64,000 nt of DNA from assembly GCF_042726155.1 (NCBI RefSeq), contig NZ_JBHXHV010000003.1, positions 186,001-250,000 of the forward strand, written 5' to 3'. Made by a program: the position numbers and the translations under genes. The notes under the pieces are model-generated. The model saw only the letters and a list, made by a program, of their open reading frames with translations. It had not been told where the DNA came from and did no database searches. This DNA is from Leucobacter sp042726155 (GTDB lineage: Bacteria; Actinomycetota; Actinomycetes; Actinomycetales; Microbacteriaceae). Shown piece after piece: positions 41,960-50,308 of this stretch (the stretch's first letter is position 1; each line of letters begins with the position of its first letter).

Positions 41960-43069
41960 TCAGCGTGCCTCTCGAAGTGCCTGCTCCACCGTGCCCAGCA
42001 GCTCGGCCCAGGAGGCGTCGAACTTCTGCAGGCCTTCCTGCTCGAGCAGCTCGGTCACCTCTGCATAGTCGACGCCCTGGGCGTCGATCGCATTCAGCAC
42101 CTGGTTGGACTCGAGATACGCTCCCGAAATCGTGTTTCCGGGTGCGTGGCCGTGATCGGCAAACGCCTGCAGCGTCGCCTCGGGCATCGTGTTGACCGTG
42201 TTCGGCGCGATGAGACCCGTGACGTACGCGGTGTCGACGAGCGCGGGATCTTTCACACCGGTCGAGGCCCACAACGGACGCTGCGGGTTCGCGCCAAGCC
42301 CCACGAGGAAGCTGGCTCGCTCGCTCGCGAACGACTGCTCGAACACCTCGTACGCGAGACGCGCGTTGGCGATGCCAGCCTGGCCGGTGAGCGCGAGCGC
42401 CTCGGGCGTGCCGACCTCCCGCAGTCGACGGTCGACCTCTGAATCGACGCGTGACACGAAGAACGAAGCGACCGAGTGGATCGTCGAGATATCGATGCCG
42501 GCGGCACGCGCACGCTCGAGTCCAGCGAGGTAGGCGTTGATGACCTGACGGTAGCGCTCAAGGCTAAAGATCAGCGTCACATTGACGCTGATTCCAGCGG
42601 CAATGGTCTCGGTGATCGCGTCGAGACCCTCGACCGTTGCCGGAATCTTGATCATTGCGTTCGGGCGATCGACGCGAGCCCAGAGCTCGCGAGCCTGCTG
42701 AGCGGTGCCGGCGGTATCGCGGGCGAGGCCGGGCTCAACTTCGATCGAGACACGGCCATCGCGGCCGTTCGTGTCGGCGTACACCCCGGTGAGCAGATCG
42801 CACGCGTCGGCGACGTCAGCGGTCGTCAACTCGACAATCGCGGCATCGGCGTCGAGGCCACGGGCGGCAGCGTCAGCAAGGCGGTCGCCGTAACCGTCGC
42901 CCCCACCGATTGCGTTCGCGAAGATCGTCGGGTTCGTGGTGACGCCGACAACATTGAGCGTCTCAACGAGGGAGGCCAGTTCGCCGCTCTCGAGGCGGCG
43001 GCGCGACAGGTCGTCGAGCCAGATGCTGACGCCGGCCTCGCTGAGGGCGGCGGTGTGGGAATTTGACAC
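41960..43069 (-). CDS. tal: Transaldolase
   Basis: A 369-aa transaldolase of the non-oxidative pentose phosphate pathway. The Schiff-base Lys is Lys141 in MIKIPATVEGL; the N-terminal GVTTNPTIFANAI and LTSRK-like region are conserved. The start is the GTG at 43069, with AAAGGA about 10 nt upstream; a frame further upstream covers the tkt 3' end and is not used. It lies 29 bp after tkt. Confidence 0.95.
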   Translation of the reverse strand: MSNSHTAALSEAGVSIWLDDLSRRRLESGELASLVETLNVVGVTTNPTIFANAIGGGDGYGDRLADAAARGLDADAAIVELTTADVADACDLLTGVYADTNGRDGRVSIEVEPGLARDTAGTAQQARELWARVDRPNAMIKIPATVEGLDAITETIAAGISVNVTLIFSLERYRQVINAYLAGLERARAAGIDISTIHSVASFFVSRVDSEVDRRLREVGTPEALALTGQAGIANARLAYEVFEQSFASERASFLVGLGANPQRPLWASTGVKDPALVDTAYVTGLIAPNTVNTMPEATLQAFADHGHAPGNTISGAYLESNQVLNAIDAQGVDYAEVTELLEQEGLQKFDASWAELLGTVEQALREAR

Positions 43070-43098
43070 TGAGTGATATTCCTTTCGGGAGGGCGGGT

Positions 43099-45186
43099 TC
43101 AGGCAGCGATCGACGCGCGCGCTGCTGCGACAACTGCGTCGGTCGTGATGCCGAACTCGCGGAAGAGGGTCTCGTAGTCGGCGGAGGCGCCGAAGTGCTC
43201 GATCGACACCGAGCGGCCGCGATCGCCGACGAAGCGTTCCCAGCCGAGTGAGAGCCCGGCTTCGACGCTCACGCGGGCAGTAACAGACTTGGGCAGTACG
43301 CTCTCGCGGTACTCCTCGGTCTGCTCGGCGAACCACTCCAGGCTCGGCGCCGAAACGACGCGCGCGCCGATGCCGTCTGCGGCCAGACGCTCGCGTGCCT
43401 CAACGGCGAGCTGCACCTCGGAACCCGTGCCGATGAGCAGCACGTCGACCGAACCGGTGGGGGAGTCGGCGAGCACGTACGCGCCGCGGCGCACGCCATC
43501 GGTTGCCTCCTCGACCGACGCGAAGTCGCCACCGCGCGGCAGCACCGGGACATTCTGGCGAGTGAGCGCGATGCCGGTGGGGCCGGCGGTGCGGGTGAGC
43601 ATTTCGTGCCACGCGATCGCGGTTTCGTTCGCGTCGGCGGGGCGCACGACTGCAAGGTTCGGAATCGCGCGCAGAGTCGCCAGCTGCTCAATGGGCTGGT
43701 GTGTCGGGCCGTCTTCACCGAGCGCGATCGAATCGTGCGTCCAGACGAAGATCGACGGCACATTCATCAGCGCCGCGAGTCGCACTGCGGGCCGCATGTA
43801 ATCGCTGAAAATCAGGAACGTGCCACCGTAGCTGCGGGTCTTTCCGTGCAGCTGAATACCGTTCAGGATCGCGCCCATGGCGTGCTCGCGAATGCCGAAG
43901 TGCAGCACGCGGCCGTAGGGATCACCCTGCCACGCACCGGTGGAACGCTCGACGGGTACGAAGGACGGCACGCCGGGGATCGTCGTGTTGTTCGATCCGG
44001 CGAGGTCAGCAGAGCCACCCCACAGCTCGGGCATGATCGGACCGAGTGCCGCAAGCACCTTGCCGCTCGCAGCGCGTGTGGCGATGCTCTCGCCAGGTTC
44101 GAATGTGGGCAGCGCCTCGAAAGCGCCGTCCGGCAACTGCTGTGATTCCACGCGATCGAAGAGCGCTTTGTGCTCGGGGTTCGCTGCAGCCCAGGCGTCA
44201 AATCCGAGCTGCCACTCAGCGCGCTTGTCGGCGCCCCGCTGCACGGCCTCACGCGTGTGAGCAATCACCTCTGGCGCCACAGCGAAGTGCTGTTCGGGGT
44301 CGAACCCGAGGGCGGTCTTCAGCCCGGCCAGCTCTTCGGCGCCCAGCTTCGAGCCGTGAATGCCGCCGGTGTTCTGCTTGCCGGGTGAGGGCCAGCCGAT
44401 GATCGTCTTGACAATAATGAGAGAGGGCTTCGTCGTCTCAGCCTGCGCCGATTGGATGGCCGCATAGAGTTCTGAGACGTCTTCGACGTATGCTCCGGTC
44501 TTCTTCCAGTCGACCTCGATGACCTGCCAGCCATAGGAGTCATAGCGCTTCGCGACGTCCTCGGAGAACGAGATGTTCGTGTCGTCTTCAATTGAGATCT
44601 GGTTGGAATCGTAAATGGCGATGAGGTTGCCGAGCTCCTGATGGCCCGCGAGCGACGACGCTTCGCTGGTCACGCCCTCCTGCAGATCGCCGTCGCCGGC
44701 CACCACGTAGACGAAGTGGTCGAACGGGCTCGTGCCCGGTGCTGCCTGGGGATCGAACAGGCCGCGCTCGTAGCGAGCCGCGTACGCGAACCCCACTGCC
44801 GATGCGAGTCCCTGGCCAAGTGGGCCGGTAGTGATTTCAACGCCGTCGGTGTGGCCGAACTCAGGGTGACCCGGAGTCTTCGAGCCCCAGGTGCGCAGCG
44901 ACTCGAGGTCTTCGAGCTCAAGCCCGTAGCCACCGAGGTAAAGCTGCACGTACTGCGTCAGCGAAGAGTGCCCCACCGACAGGATGAAGCGGTCTCGGCC
45001 AACCCAGTGTGGGTCGGACGGGTCGTGACGCAGCACCTTCTGGTGCAAGAGGTAGGAGACCGGGGCCAGGCTGATCGCCGTGCCCGGGTGGCCGTTGCCC
45101 ACCTTTTCCACGGCGTCAGCCGCGAGTACACGCGCGGTGTCTACCGCGCGATCGTCGAGTTCATCCCACTGCAGTTCGTTCGCCAA
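43099..45186 (-). CDS. tkt: Transketolase
   Basis: A thiamine-diphosphate transketolase of 695 aa. Conserved parts: NGHPGTAISLAP (about 32-43), the TPP-binding GDGDLQEGVTSEA and the second-half LGEDGPTHQPIEQL. The start is a TTG at 45186, with GAAAGGA 5 nt upstream; upstream in-frame codons extend into the divergent ctaB promoter. A minus-strand -10 candidate TAAGAT lies at 45247-45242. It heads the tkt-tal-pgi operon. Confidence 0.96.
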   Translation of the reverse strand: MANELQWDELDDRAVDTARVLAADAVEKVGNGHPGTAISLAPVSYLLHQKVLRHDPSDPHWVGRDRFILSVGHSSLTQYVQLYLGGYGLELEDLESLRTWGSKTPGHPEFGHTDGVEITTGPLGQGLASAVGFAYAARYERGLFDPQAAPGTSPFDHFVYVVAGDGDLQEGVTSEASSLAGHQELGNLIAIYDSNQISIEDDTNISFSEDVAKRYDSYGWQVIEVDWKKTGAYVEDVSELYAAIQSAQAETTKPSLIIVKTIIGWPSPGKQNTGGIHGSKLGAEELAGLKTALGFDPEQHFAVAPEVIAHTREAVQRGADKRAEWQLGFDAWAAANPEHKALFDRVESQQLPDGAFEALPTFEPGESIATRAASGKVLAALGPIMPELWGGSADLAGSNNTTIPGVPSFVPVERSTGAWQGDPYGRVLHFGIREHAMGAILNGIQLHGKTRSYGGTFLIFSDYMRPAVRLAALMNVPSIFVWTHDSIALGEDGPTHQPIEQLATLRAIPNLAVVRPADANETAIAWHEMLTRTAGPTGIALTRQNVPVLPRGGDFASVEEATDGVRRGAYVLADSPTGSVDVLLIGTGSEVQLAVEARERLAADGIGARVVSAPSLEWFAEQTEEYRESVLPKSVTARVSVEAGLSLGWERFVGDRGRSVSIEHFGASADYETLFREFGITTDAVVAAARASIAA

Positions 45187-45241
45187 GACGTTCCTTTCCG
45201 ACCGGAATGAGGCCTGCGCCGCCTTGGCGCTCCCCGGCACA

Positions 45242-45247
45242 ATCTTA
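45242..45247 (-). promoter_or_regulatory. Putative -10 element of tkt
   Basis: On the minus strand TAAGAT lies about 56 bp upstream of the tkt TTG start, in the divergent spacer with ctaB. No strong -35 is visible. Confidence 0.45.
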
Positions 45248-45274
45248 TCGAACAGCGAGGTACCATAGGGGGTG

Positions 45275-46207
45275 ATGTCCACGCAGAATCCAGCCCAGAC
45301 TCAGGCCCGAGCCACCGCCGGGCGACCGTCGTTCGGCCGCACGGTCAAGAACTACGTCTCTCTGACGAAACCTCGCGTGATGGAGCTGCTGCTCGTGGTC
45401 ACGGTGCCGGCGATGATTCTGGCGCAGGGTGGGCTGCCTAACCTCTGGCTAGTGCTCGCGACGCTGGTCGGCGGGGCGATGAGTGCCGGATCAGCTGGCG
45501 CGTTCAACTGCTACATCGATCGCGACATGGATCGCAAGATGAAGCGCACTGAGAACCGTCCGCTTGTCACGGGCGAGATCTCGGATCGCAACGCGCTGAT
45601 TTTCTCGTGGGTCATGGGAATCTTCTCGGTCGTCTGGCTCGCTGTTACGACAAATCTGCTCGCGGCGGCCCTCTCGGCTGGCGCCATCTTCTTCTACGTG
45701 GTGATCTACACGATCGTGTTGAAGCGCCACAGCGAGCAGAACATCGTGTGGGGCGGTATCGCGGGTTGCTTCCCGGTGCTGATCGGATGGGCGGCTGTGA
45801 CCGGCTCGCTCGACTGGCCAGCGTGGGTGCTGTTTCTCGTCATCTTCCTGTGGACGCCGGCGCACTACTGGCCCCTGTCAATGAAGTACCGCAACGACTA
45901 TGCCGCGGCTGGCGTGCCCATGCTGGGTGTCGTGCGCGGGCGGGTCACCGTCGGCCTCCAGGTGATTTTGTACACGTGGGCGACTGTGGCGGCGAGCCTG
46001 CTCCTCATTCCTGTTGCTGAGATGGGGTGGACGTATACGGTCGCGTCGCTCGTCTTCGGTGGCTACTTCATCGTGCAGGCGCACCGACTCTACGGGCACG
46101 CGATTCGCGGTGAATCAGGCAAGCCGATGCAGGTCTTCCACACGGCCAACATCTACCTCTCGATCATCTCCCTAGCGATCGCGATCGACGCGCTGCTGCC
46201 CTTCTAG
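45275..46207 (+). CDS. ctaB: Protoheme IX farnesyltransferase (heme O synthase)
   Basis: A UbiA-type prenyltransferase of about 310 aa with nine hydrophobic segments. It adds a farnesyl group to heme b to form heme O. Asp-rich motifs NCYIDRDMDRKMKRT and YRNDYAAAGVPML bind the Mg-diphosphate. ATG at 45275; a GTG at 45272 is adjacent and in frame. TACCAT at 45261-45266 may be a -10 element, which would make the mRNA leaderless or nearly so; AGGGGG directly before is too close for a classical ribosome site. Divergent from tkt, convergent with ctaA. Confidence 0.94.
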   Translation: MSTQNPAQTQARATAGRPSFGRTVKNYVSLTKPRVMELLLVVTVPAMILAQGGLPNLWLVLATLVGGAMSAGSAGAFNCYIDRDMDRKMKRTENRPLVTGEISDRNALIFSWVMGIFSVVWLAVTTNLLAAALSAGAIFFYVVIYTIVLKRHSEQNIVWGGIAGCFPVLIGWAAVTGSLDWPAWVLFLVIFLWTPAHYWPLSMKYRNDYAAAGVPMLGVVRGRVTVGLQVILYTWATVAASLLLIPVAEMGWTYTVASLVFGGYFIVQAHRLYGHAIRGESGKPMQVFHTANIYLSIISLAIAIDALLPF

Positions 46208-46218
46208 CTACGGCTCTC

Positions 46219-46250
46219 GGGGCTTGGGGGTTTGGGCCTGAGGCTTGGGG
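46219..46250 (+). other. G-rich tract with G-quadruplex pattern after ctaB
   Basis: Four G-runs (4, 5, 3 and 4 G) at 46219-46222, 46226-46230, 46234-46236 and 46247-46250 with loops of 3, 3 and 10 nt. This fits a G-quadruplex pattern. It lies just outside the left hairpin element of the cassette. Confidence 0.4.
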
Positions 46251-46260
46251 TCCTGCTCAC

Positions 46261-46337
46261 CCCTTCGCGGGTGAGCAATTTCTGTCACTTTCGGCCCGAT
46301 CCGCGTCAAATATTGCTCACCCGAGAGGCGAGTGGCC
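46261..46337 (+). repeat. Left copy of an inverted hairpin element
   Basis: A 77-bp element. Arms CGGGTGAGCAAT (46268-46279) and ATTGCTCACCCG (46312-46323) pair perfectly; the apex holds a small inner stem CGG/CCG. GCTCACCC at 46255-46262 gives an alternative small hairpin with GGGTGAGC (46269-46276). The first 21 bp (46261-46281) are identical to the outer end of the right copy, in inverted orientation. Confidence 0.75.
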
Positions 46338-46442
46338 TCGCACGGGCCTCGGGGAGTGGTGGGTAAGTTCCCGCGTGGGACTTGAGCGAGACAGCGTCGC
46401 TCACAGAGGGGTCGGATTCGCGCACGCTACCTATTTGGTGGC

Positions 46443-47570
46443 GTGCCTGTGGATTACTCGCACGGACTCGTCGGCGACCCCGAACCTGGGTGCATGACAC
46501 ACATTGAACATGTCCGCGCGATATTCGGAGACAGACCATTTCTCACTTCGGACGAGGCCGCGCGCAACCTCACAGCACGCGCACTGCGTCATCGTTCTCT
46601 CGCGGCACCCTTTTCTGGAGTTCGCGTGGTCTCAAGTGGCGGACCCTCGCTCGCCGAACGAGCCGTCAACTATGTGCCGCGCTTGCGGCCGGGGGAGTGC
46701 TTCAGCCACGTCACCGCGCTCGCCCTATTCGGCTGCCCGATCCGGGTCCTTCACGATTGCCCCGTTGATGTCGAATCGCGTCTAGATCGCGGGCAGGTTC
46801 GGTGCGTCGGGGTCCGGGGACACCGCCGCAAGCGGAGCGAACGAATAGTGTTCCTCAGTGCGACTCGTTTCGAGCCCGCACGGCGCGGAATGCGACTTCC
46901 TGTGGTTGAGCCTCTGCAGGCGTTGCTTCAGGCAGCGGCGAGCGGAATTCCGTTCGTTGAGCTTGTCGTCGCTGCGGATCACTTGGTCCGATTGGGGCAT
47001 GCGACTGGAGTCCACATGTCATCCACCCGCATCGACGGCCTCCGTCAGTTTTCGGAGCAAGCTCAAGGCCCGGGAGCCCGGCGATTGCGGCAAGTCGCGA
47101 AGCTTGCCCGCGACGGCGCAGAGTCCCGAATGGAATCGTTGACACGAATCGTTGGATATCGGGTTGGCATCGACGACCTTGAACTGCAACTCGAGGTGCG
47201 CGATGCGAACGGGACTTGGATCGGGCGTTTCGACCTCGGTGATGTCGCGGTCAAACGAATCATCGAATACGACGGCGAACAGCATCGCACGGTGCGAAGT
47301 CAGTACCTGAAGGACATCCGTCGACTCGAGGCCGCACGCGACGCCGGTTGGCGAGTCATGATCGTGCATCGAGAAGACGTGCTTCATGACTACCGTGGAC
47401 TTGCGCAACGCATGTTGAAGTTTTTGGACCGAGTGCCCCGGCGCCCACGCCCGCCGCTCGCCAAGCTCCTCGAGGAGCGTTATCCGCCAAGCGCTCCCAC
47501 GGAGTCAGCGATCCCGCAGCTCAAACTCGCTGACGCGCCCGACTCCCGCAGCCCCTCACCTCGCGGGTGA
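46443..47570 (+). CDS. DUF559-like PD-(D/E)XK nuclease-fold protein
   Basis: A 375-aa protein from a GTG at 46443, or 358 aa from the ATG at 46494; neither has a good ribosome site. The N-terminal 100 residues resemble the AbiEi-like/DUF4095-type helical start (FLTSDEAARNLTARALRHR, then SHVTALALFGCPI). The C-terminal third carries a nuclease-like core: RFDLGD (Asp264), IIEYDGEQH (Glu275, Asp277) and a predicted basic helix, like DUF559/Vsr endonucleases. Its last codons and stop lie within the right hairpin element. Cellular role unknown; a DNA-damage, restriction or self-mobilisation function is possible. Located between convergent ctaB and ctaA, so it is probably a later arrival. Confidence 0.75.
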   Translation: MPVDYSHGLVGDPEPGCMTHIEHVRAIFGDRPFLTSDEAARNLTARALRHRSLAAPFSGVRVVSSGGPSLAERAVNYVPRLRPGECFSHVTALALFGCPIRVLHDCPVDVESRLDRGQVRCVGVRGHRRKRSERIVFLSATRFEPARRGMRLPVVEPLQALLQAAASGIPFVELVVAADHLVRLGHATGVHMSSTRIDGLRQFSEQAQGPGARRLRQVAKLARDGAESRMESLTRIVGYRVGIDDLELQLEVRDANGTWIGRFDLGDVAVKRIIEYDGEQHRTVRSQYLKDIRRLEAARDAGWRVMIVHREDVLHDYRGLAQRMLKFLDRVPRRPRPPLAKLLEERYPPSAPTESAIPQLKLADAPDSRSPSPRG

Positions 47571-47626
47571 GCAATTTTGGTCACCCCAAGGTGTGAAAGT
47601 GTCAAAAATTGCTCACCCGCGAAGGG
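47551..47626 (-). repeat. Right copy of the inverted hairpin element
   Basis: A 76-bp element. Arms 47562-47578 and 47605-47621 form a 17-bp perfect inverted repeat (core CGGGTGAGCAATTTT), with an inner CACC-CCAA-GGTG stem. It is inverted relative to the left copy: outer 21 bp identical, inner ends match at 22 of 25 positions. The stop codon of the DUF559-like gene (47568-47570) is inside it. Confidence 0.78.
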
Positions 47627-47627
47627 C

Positions 47628-47654
47628 AAAGGAGGGAAGGAAGGGGAAGGGAAG
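47628..47654 (+). other. Homopurine tract next to the right hairpin element
   Basis: An uninterrupted A/G run of 27 nt (47628-47654) with GGG and GGGG blocks, followed by one T and more purines to 47664. It may form triplex or G-rich structures. It lies outside the right element and just before the ctaA stop. Confidence 0.5.
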
Positions 47655-47660
47655 TGAGGA

Positions 47661-47680
47661 GAGGCCCTGGCCTAGGCCTC
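47661..47680 (-). terminator. Weak hairpin at the ctaA 3' end
   Basis: GAGGCC (47661-47666) can pair with GGCCTC (47675-47680) around the ctaA stop codon (47672-47674). Short GC stem; only a tentative terminator. Confidence 0.35.
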
Positions 47681-48607
47681 GAGCTTTGTGGCGGGGCGCT
47701 TCAGGCGGAGCACGACGACCGTCATTGTTGCCGCGGTGAGGGCCGCGAGCACCATGTGTATGCCCACCGACAGCGCCGGGAGCCCATTGCGGGCCTGGTA
47801 AATGCCAAGAGCGATCTGCACGATGAGCGCGGCGAACAGCACGATGATCCAGCGCAGCGGTCGCAGTCGACGGGCGGCCGCCCACACGAGCAGCGTCAGC
47901 GTCAGCGCGAACGCTGCGTAGCCCGGCCACGAGTGGATGTGGCTCATCAGGAGCGCATCGATACCGTCGCGCTGAATCGTCGAGTCGCCCGAGTGCGGGC
48001 CCGATCCCGTCGTCAGCACACCCACGATGACGGTGATTGCCATCACGAACGTCGTGATATGGGTCAGGATCGCAAAGGCTTGAGGAACCGCGCGCTCTCT
48101 GGGCCCCGCGACGTCATACATCCGCGCGAGGTACGCCGCCGTGATGCACACGAGCGAAAGCGAGATGACGTAGTGGATGCCGACGAGGTTCGCATTCAAG
48201 TGCAACCACACAATGATGCCGCCGATCAGTGCCTGCAGCAGGACAAGGCCGAGCACCACCACGGAGATGCTGAACAGATCTCGCCGCGACGCGCGAATCC
48301 GCCACGTCAATATGACGACCAGAATGGCGCTGATGAGCAAGGGCCCGGAGATCGTGCGGTTTCCGAACTCGATCAGTGAGTGATAGCTCAGCTCCTCGGT
48401 GGGGATGAGCGATCCCGGCGCGCAGAGCGGCCAGTTCGGGCACCCGAGCCCCGAGCCGGTGAGGCGAACGGCGCCGCCCGTTCCGATGATGACGGTGTTC
48501 AGCACAAACGACACCCACGCCATCACGCGCAGGAAGCGCGAGGGAGTGCCGAAGCCACGGGAATCAATCCGTGTGCGGGGTGTGCTGGCAGTGGGCGCGC
48601 TGGACAA
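47672..48607 (-). CDS. ctaA: Heme A synthase
   Basis: A membrane protein of 311 aa of the CtaA/COX15 family that converts heme O to heme A for aa3-type oxidase. Eight hydrophobic segments; the conserved GSGLGCPNWPLC region with paired Cys and the His residues in HSLIEFGNR, HYVISL, HIHSWPGY and HMVLAAL are present. The start is a TTG at 48607 with GAGAGGAG upstream; upstream in-frame codons run into the divergent sufB region. Convergent with ctaB across the nuclease cassette. Confidence 0.93.
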   Translation of the reverse strand: MSSAPTASTPRTRIDSRGFGTPSRFLRVMAWVSFVLNTVIIGTGGAVRLTGSGLGCPNWPLCAPGSLIPTEELSYHSLIEFGNRTISGPLLISAILVVILTWRIRASRRDLFSISVVVLGLVLLQALIGGIIVWLHLNANLVGIHYVISLSLVCITAAYLARMYDVAGPRERAVPQAFAILTHITTFVMAITVIVGVLTTGSGPHSGDSTIQRDGIDALLMSHIHSWPGYAAFALTLTLLVWAAARRLRPLRWIIVLFAALIVQIALGIYQARNGLPALSVGIHMVLAALTAATMTVVVLRLKRPATKLEA

Positions 48608-48889
48608 CGAGTCTCCTCTCGGCTGCCTCCCAGTGTTGTGCGACGCCCTGAGCGGACATCCCCCGAATGAATCGGAAACCTGTAGAATGGGAAGCTGTGG
48701 TTGCGAACGGCAATGCGATGGTTCGATGCTCCGCATCGAATTACCTCGGCCCCGTTCGACGCCCAGAATACTGCACCGCTGCAGGGAACCCGATGTGTGC
48801 GTCCACTCACGGAGCTCGCGCACTCCACCGGCCGGATCCCTCCGGCTCGGCCACGGTTTCCCGGGCGAGACGAAGAAGAGGGAGGGATC
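48608..48889. other. Divergent spacer between ctaA and sufB
   Basis: About 280 bp without a gene. It contains TAGAAT (48683-48688), a candidate plus-strand -10 element about 200 bp before sufB, which would leave a long 5' leader. I see no known riboswitch or Fe-S regulator (SufR/IscR-like) site that I can defend. Confidence 0.4.
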
Positions 48890-50308
48890 ATGCCTGAGGT
48901 ACTGATCGACCGACCCGAGCTCGAAGGCTTGGGCCAGTACGAATTCGGCTGGCACGACAGCGACGAGGCGGGCGCAATCGCAAAGCGCGGGCTGAGCGAG
49001 CAGGTCGTGCGCGAAATCTCGGCGTTGAAGAACGAGCCCGAGTGGATGCTGAAGCGTCGACTCAAGGCGCTGCAGATCTTCGATCGCAAGCCAATGCCGG
49101 CGTGGGGAGCTGATCTCTCAGCGATCGACTTCGACAACATCAAATACTTCGTCCGTTCTACGGAGAAGCAGGCGACGACCTGGGAAGAGCTTCCCGAGGA
49201 GATCAAAGAGACCTACGAGCGTCTCGGTATTCCCGAGGCTGAGCGCCAGCGCCTCGTCGCGGGTGTCGCTGCTCAGTATGAGTCTGAGGTCGTCTACCAC
49301 CAGATCCGCGAGGATCTGGAGGAGCAGGGCGTCATCTTCCTCGATACGGACACCGCGCTTAAAGAGCACCCCGAGATCTTCGAACAGTACTTCGGCACGG
49401 TCATCCCGTCCGGTGATAACAAGTTCGCTGCGTTGAACACCTCTGTGTGGTCGGGCGGTTCCTTCGTGTACGTGCCGAAGGGTGTACACGTCGAGATTCC
49501 GCTGCAGGCCTATTTCCGCATCAACACGGAAAACATGGGTCAGTTTGAGCGCACGCTGATCATTGCCGACGAGGGCAGCTACGTGCACTACATCGAGGGC
49601 TGCACCGCCCCGATCTACAAATCGGATTCGCTGCACTCGGCTGTCGTTGAGATCATCGTGAAGAAGAACGCCCGCGTGCGGTACACGACCATCCAGAACT
49701 GGTCGACGAACGTGTACAACCTCGTCACGAAGCGCGCGATCGCTGAAGAGGGCGCGACTATGGAGTGGGTCGACGGCAACATCGGCTCTAAGGTCACGAT
49801 GAAATACCCGTCGATCTACCTCACTGGCGAGCATGCCAAGGGCGAAACGCTCTCGGTTGCTTTCGCAGGTCCCGGGCAGCACCAGGACACGGGCGCGAAG
49901 ATGATCCATCTTGCGCCGAACACGAAGTCTTCGATCCTCGCTAAGTCGATCGCTCGTGGCGGCGGCCGCACCGGCTACCGTGGTGAAGTGCGCATTGAAG
50001 CGAACGCGCGCCACTCTGCGAATTCCGTGGTGTGTGACGCGCTACTCGTCGACACGATTTCGCGCAGCGACACATACCCAGCGATTGATATTCGCACCGA
50101 CGACGCGGAACTCGGCCACGAGGCCACGGTGTCACGCGTGAGTGAAGAGCAACTCTTCTACCTCATGAGCCGCGGTATGGCCGAAGAAGAGGGCATGGCA
50201 ATGATCGTGCGCGGCTTCATCGAGCCGATCGCCCGTGAGTTGCCCATGGAGTACGCCCTCGAACTGAACAAGCTCATCGAGATGGGCATGGAAGGATCCG
50301 TCGGATAA
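48890..50308 (+). CDS. sufB: Fe-S cluster assembly protein SufB
   Basis: The 472-aa scaffold subunit of the SufBCD complex. The SufB core beta-helix is visible, with the conserved YIEGCTAPIY and CDALL motifs and the C-terminal RGFIEPIARELP helix. It has no intein, unlike mycobacterial SufB. GAGGGAGGG upstream fixes the ATG at 48890. It overlaps sufD as TAATG. Confidence 0.96.
   Translation: MPEVLIDRPELEGLGQYEFGWHDSDEAGAIAKRGLSEQVVREISALKNEPEWMLKRRLKALQIFDRKPMPAWGADLSAIDFDNIKYFVRSTEKQATTWEELPEEIKETYERLGIPEAERQRLVAGVAAQYESEVVYHQIREDLEEQGVIFLDTDTALKEHPEIFEQYFGTVIPSGDNKFAALNTSVWSGGSFVYVPKGVHVEIPLQAYFRINTENMGQFERTLIIADEGSYVHYIEGCTAPIYKSDSLHSAVVEIIVKKNARVRYTTIQNWSTNVYNLVTKRAIAEEGATMEWVDGNIGSKVTMKYPSIYLTGEHAKGETLSVAFAGPGQHQDTGAKMIHLAPNTKSSILAKSIARGGGRTGYRGEVRIEANARHSANSVVCDALLVDTISRSDTYPAIDIRTDDAELGHEATVSRVSEEQLFYLMSRGMAEEEGMAMIVRGFIEPIARELPMEYALELNKLIEMGMEGSVG

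Noticed and set aside
46208..47671. Classical insertion sequence between ctaB and ctaA
   Set aside because: No transposase domain and no target duplication seen; the single gene looks like a DUF559-type nuclease-fold protein, so a non-classical cassette is more likely.
48890..50308. Intein in SufB
   Set aside because: The 472-aa length is normal and the reading is continuous through the site where mycobacterial SufB carries its intein.
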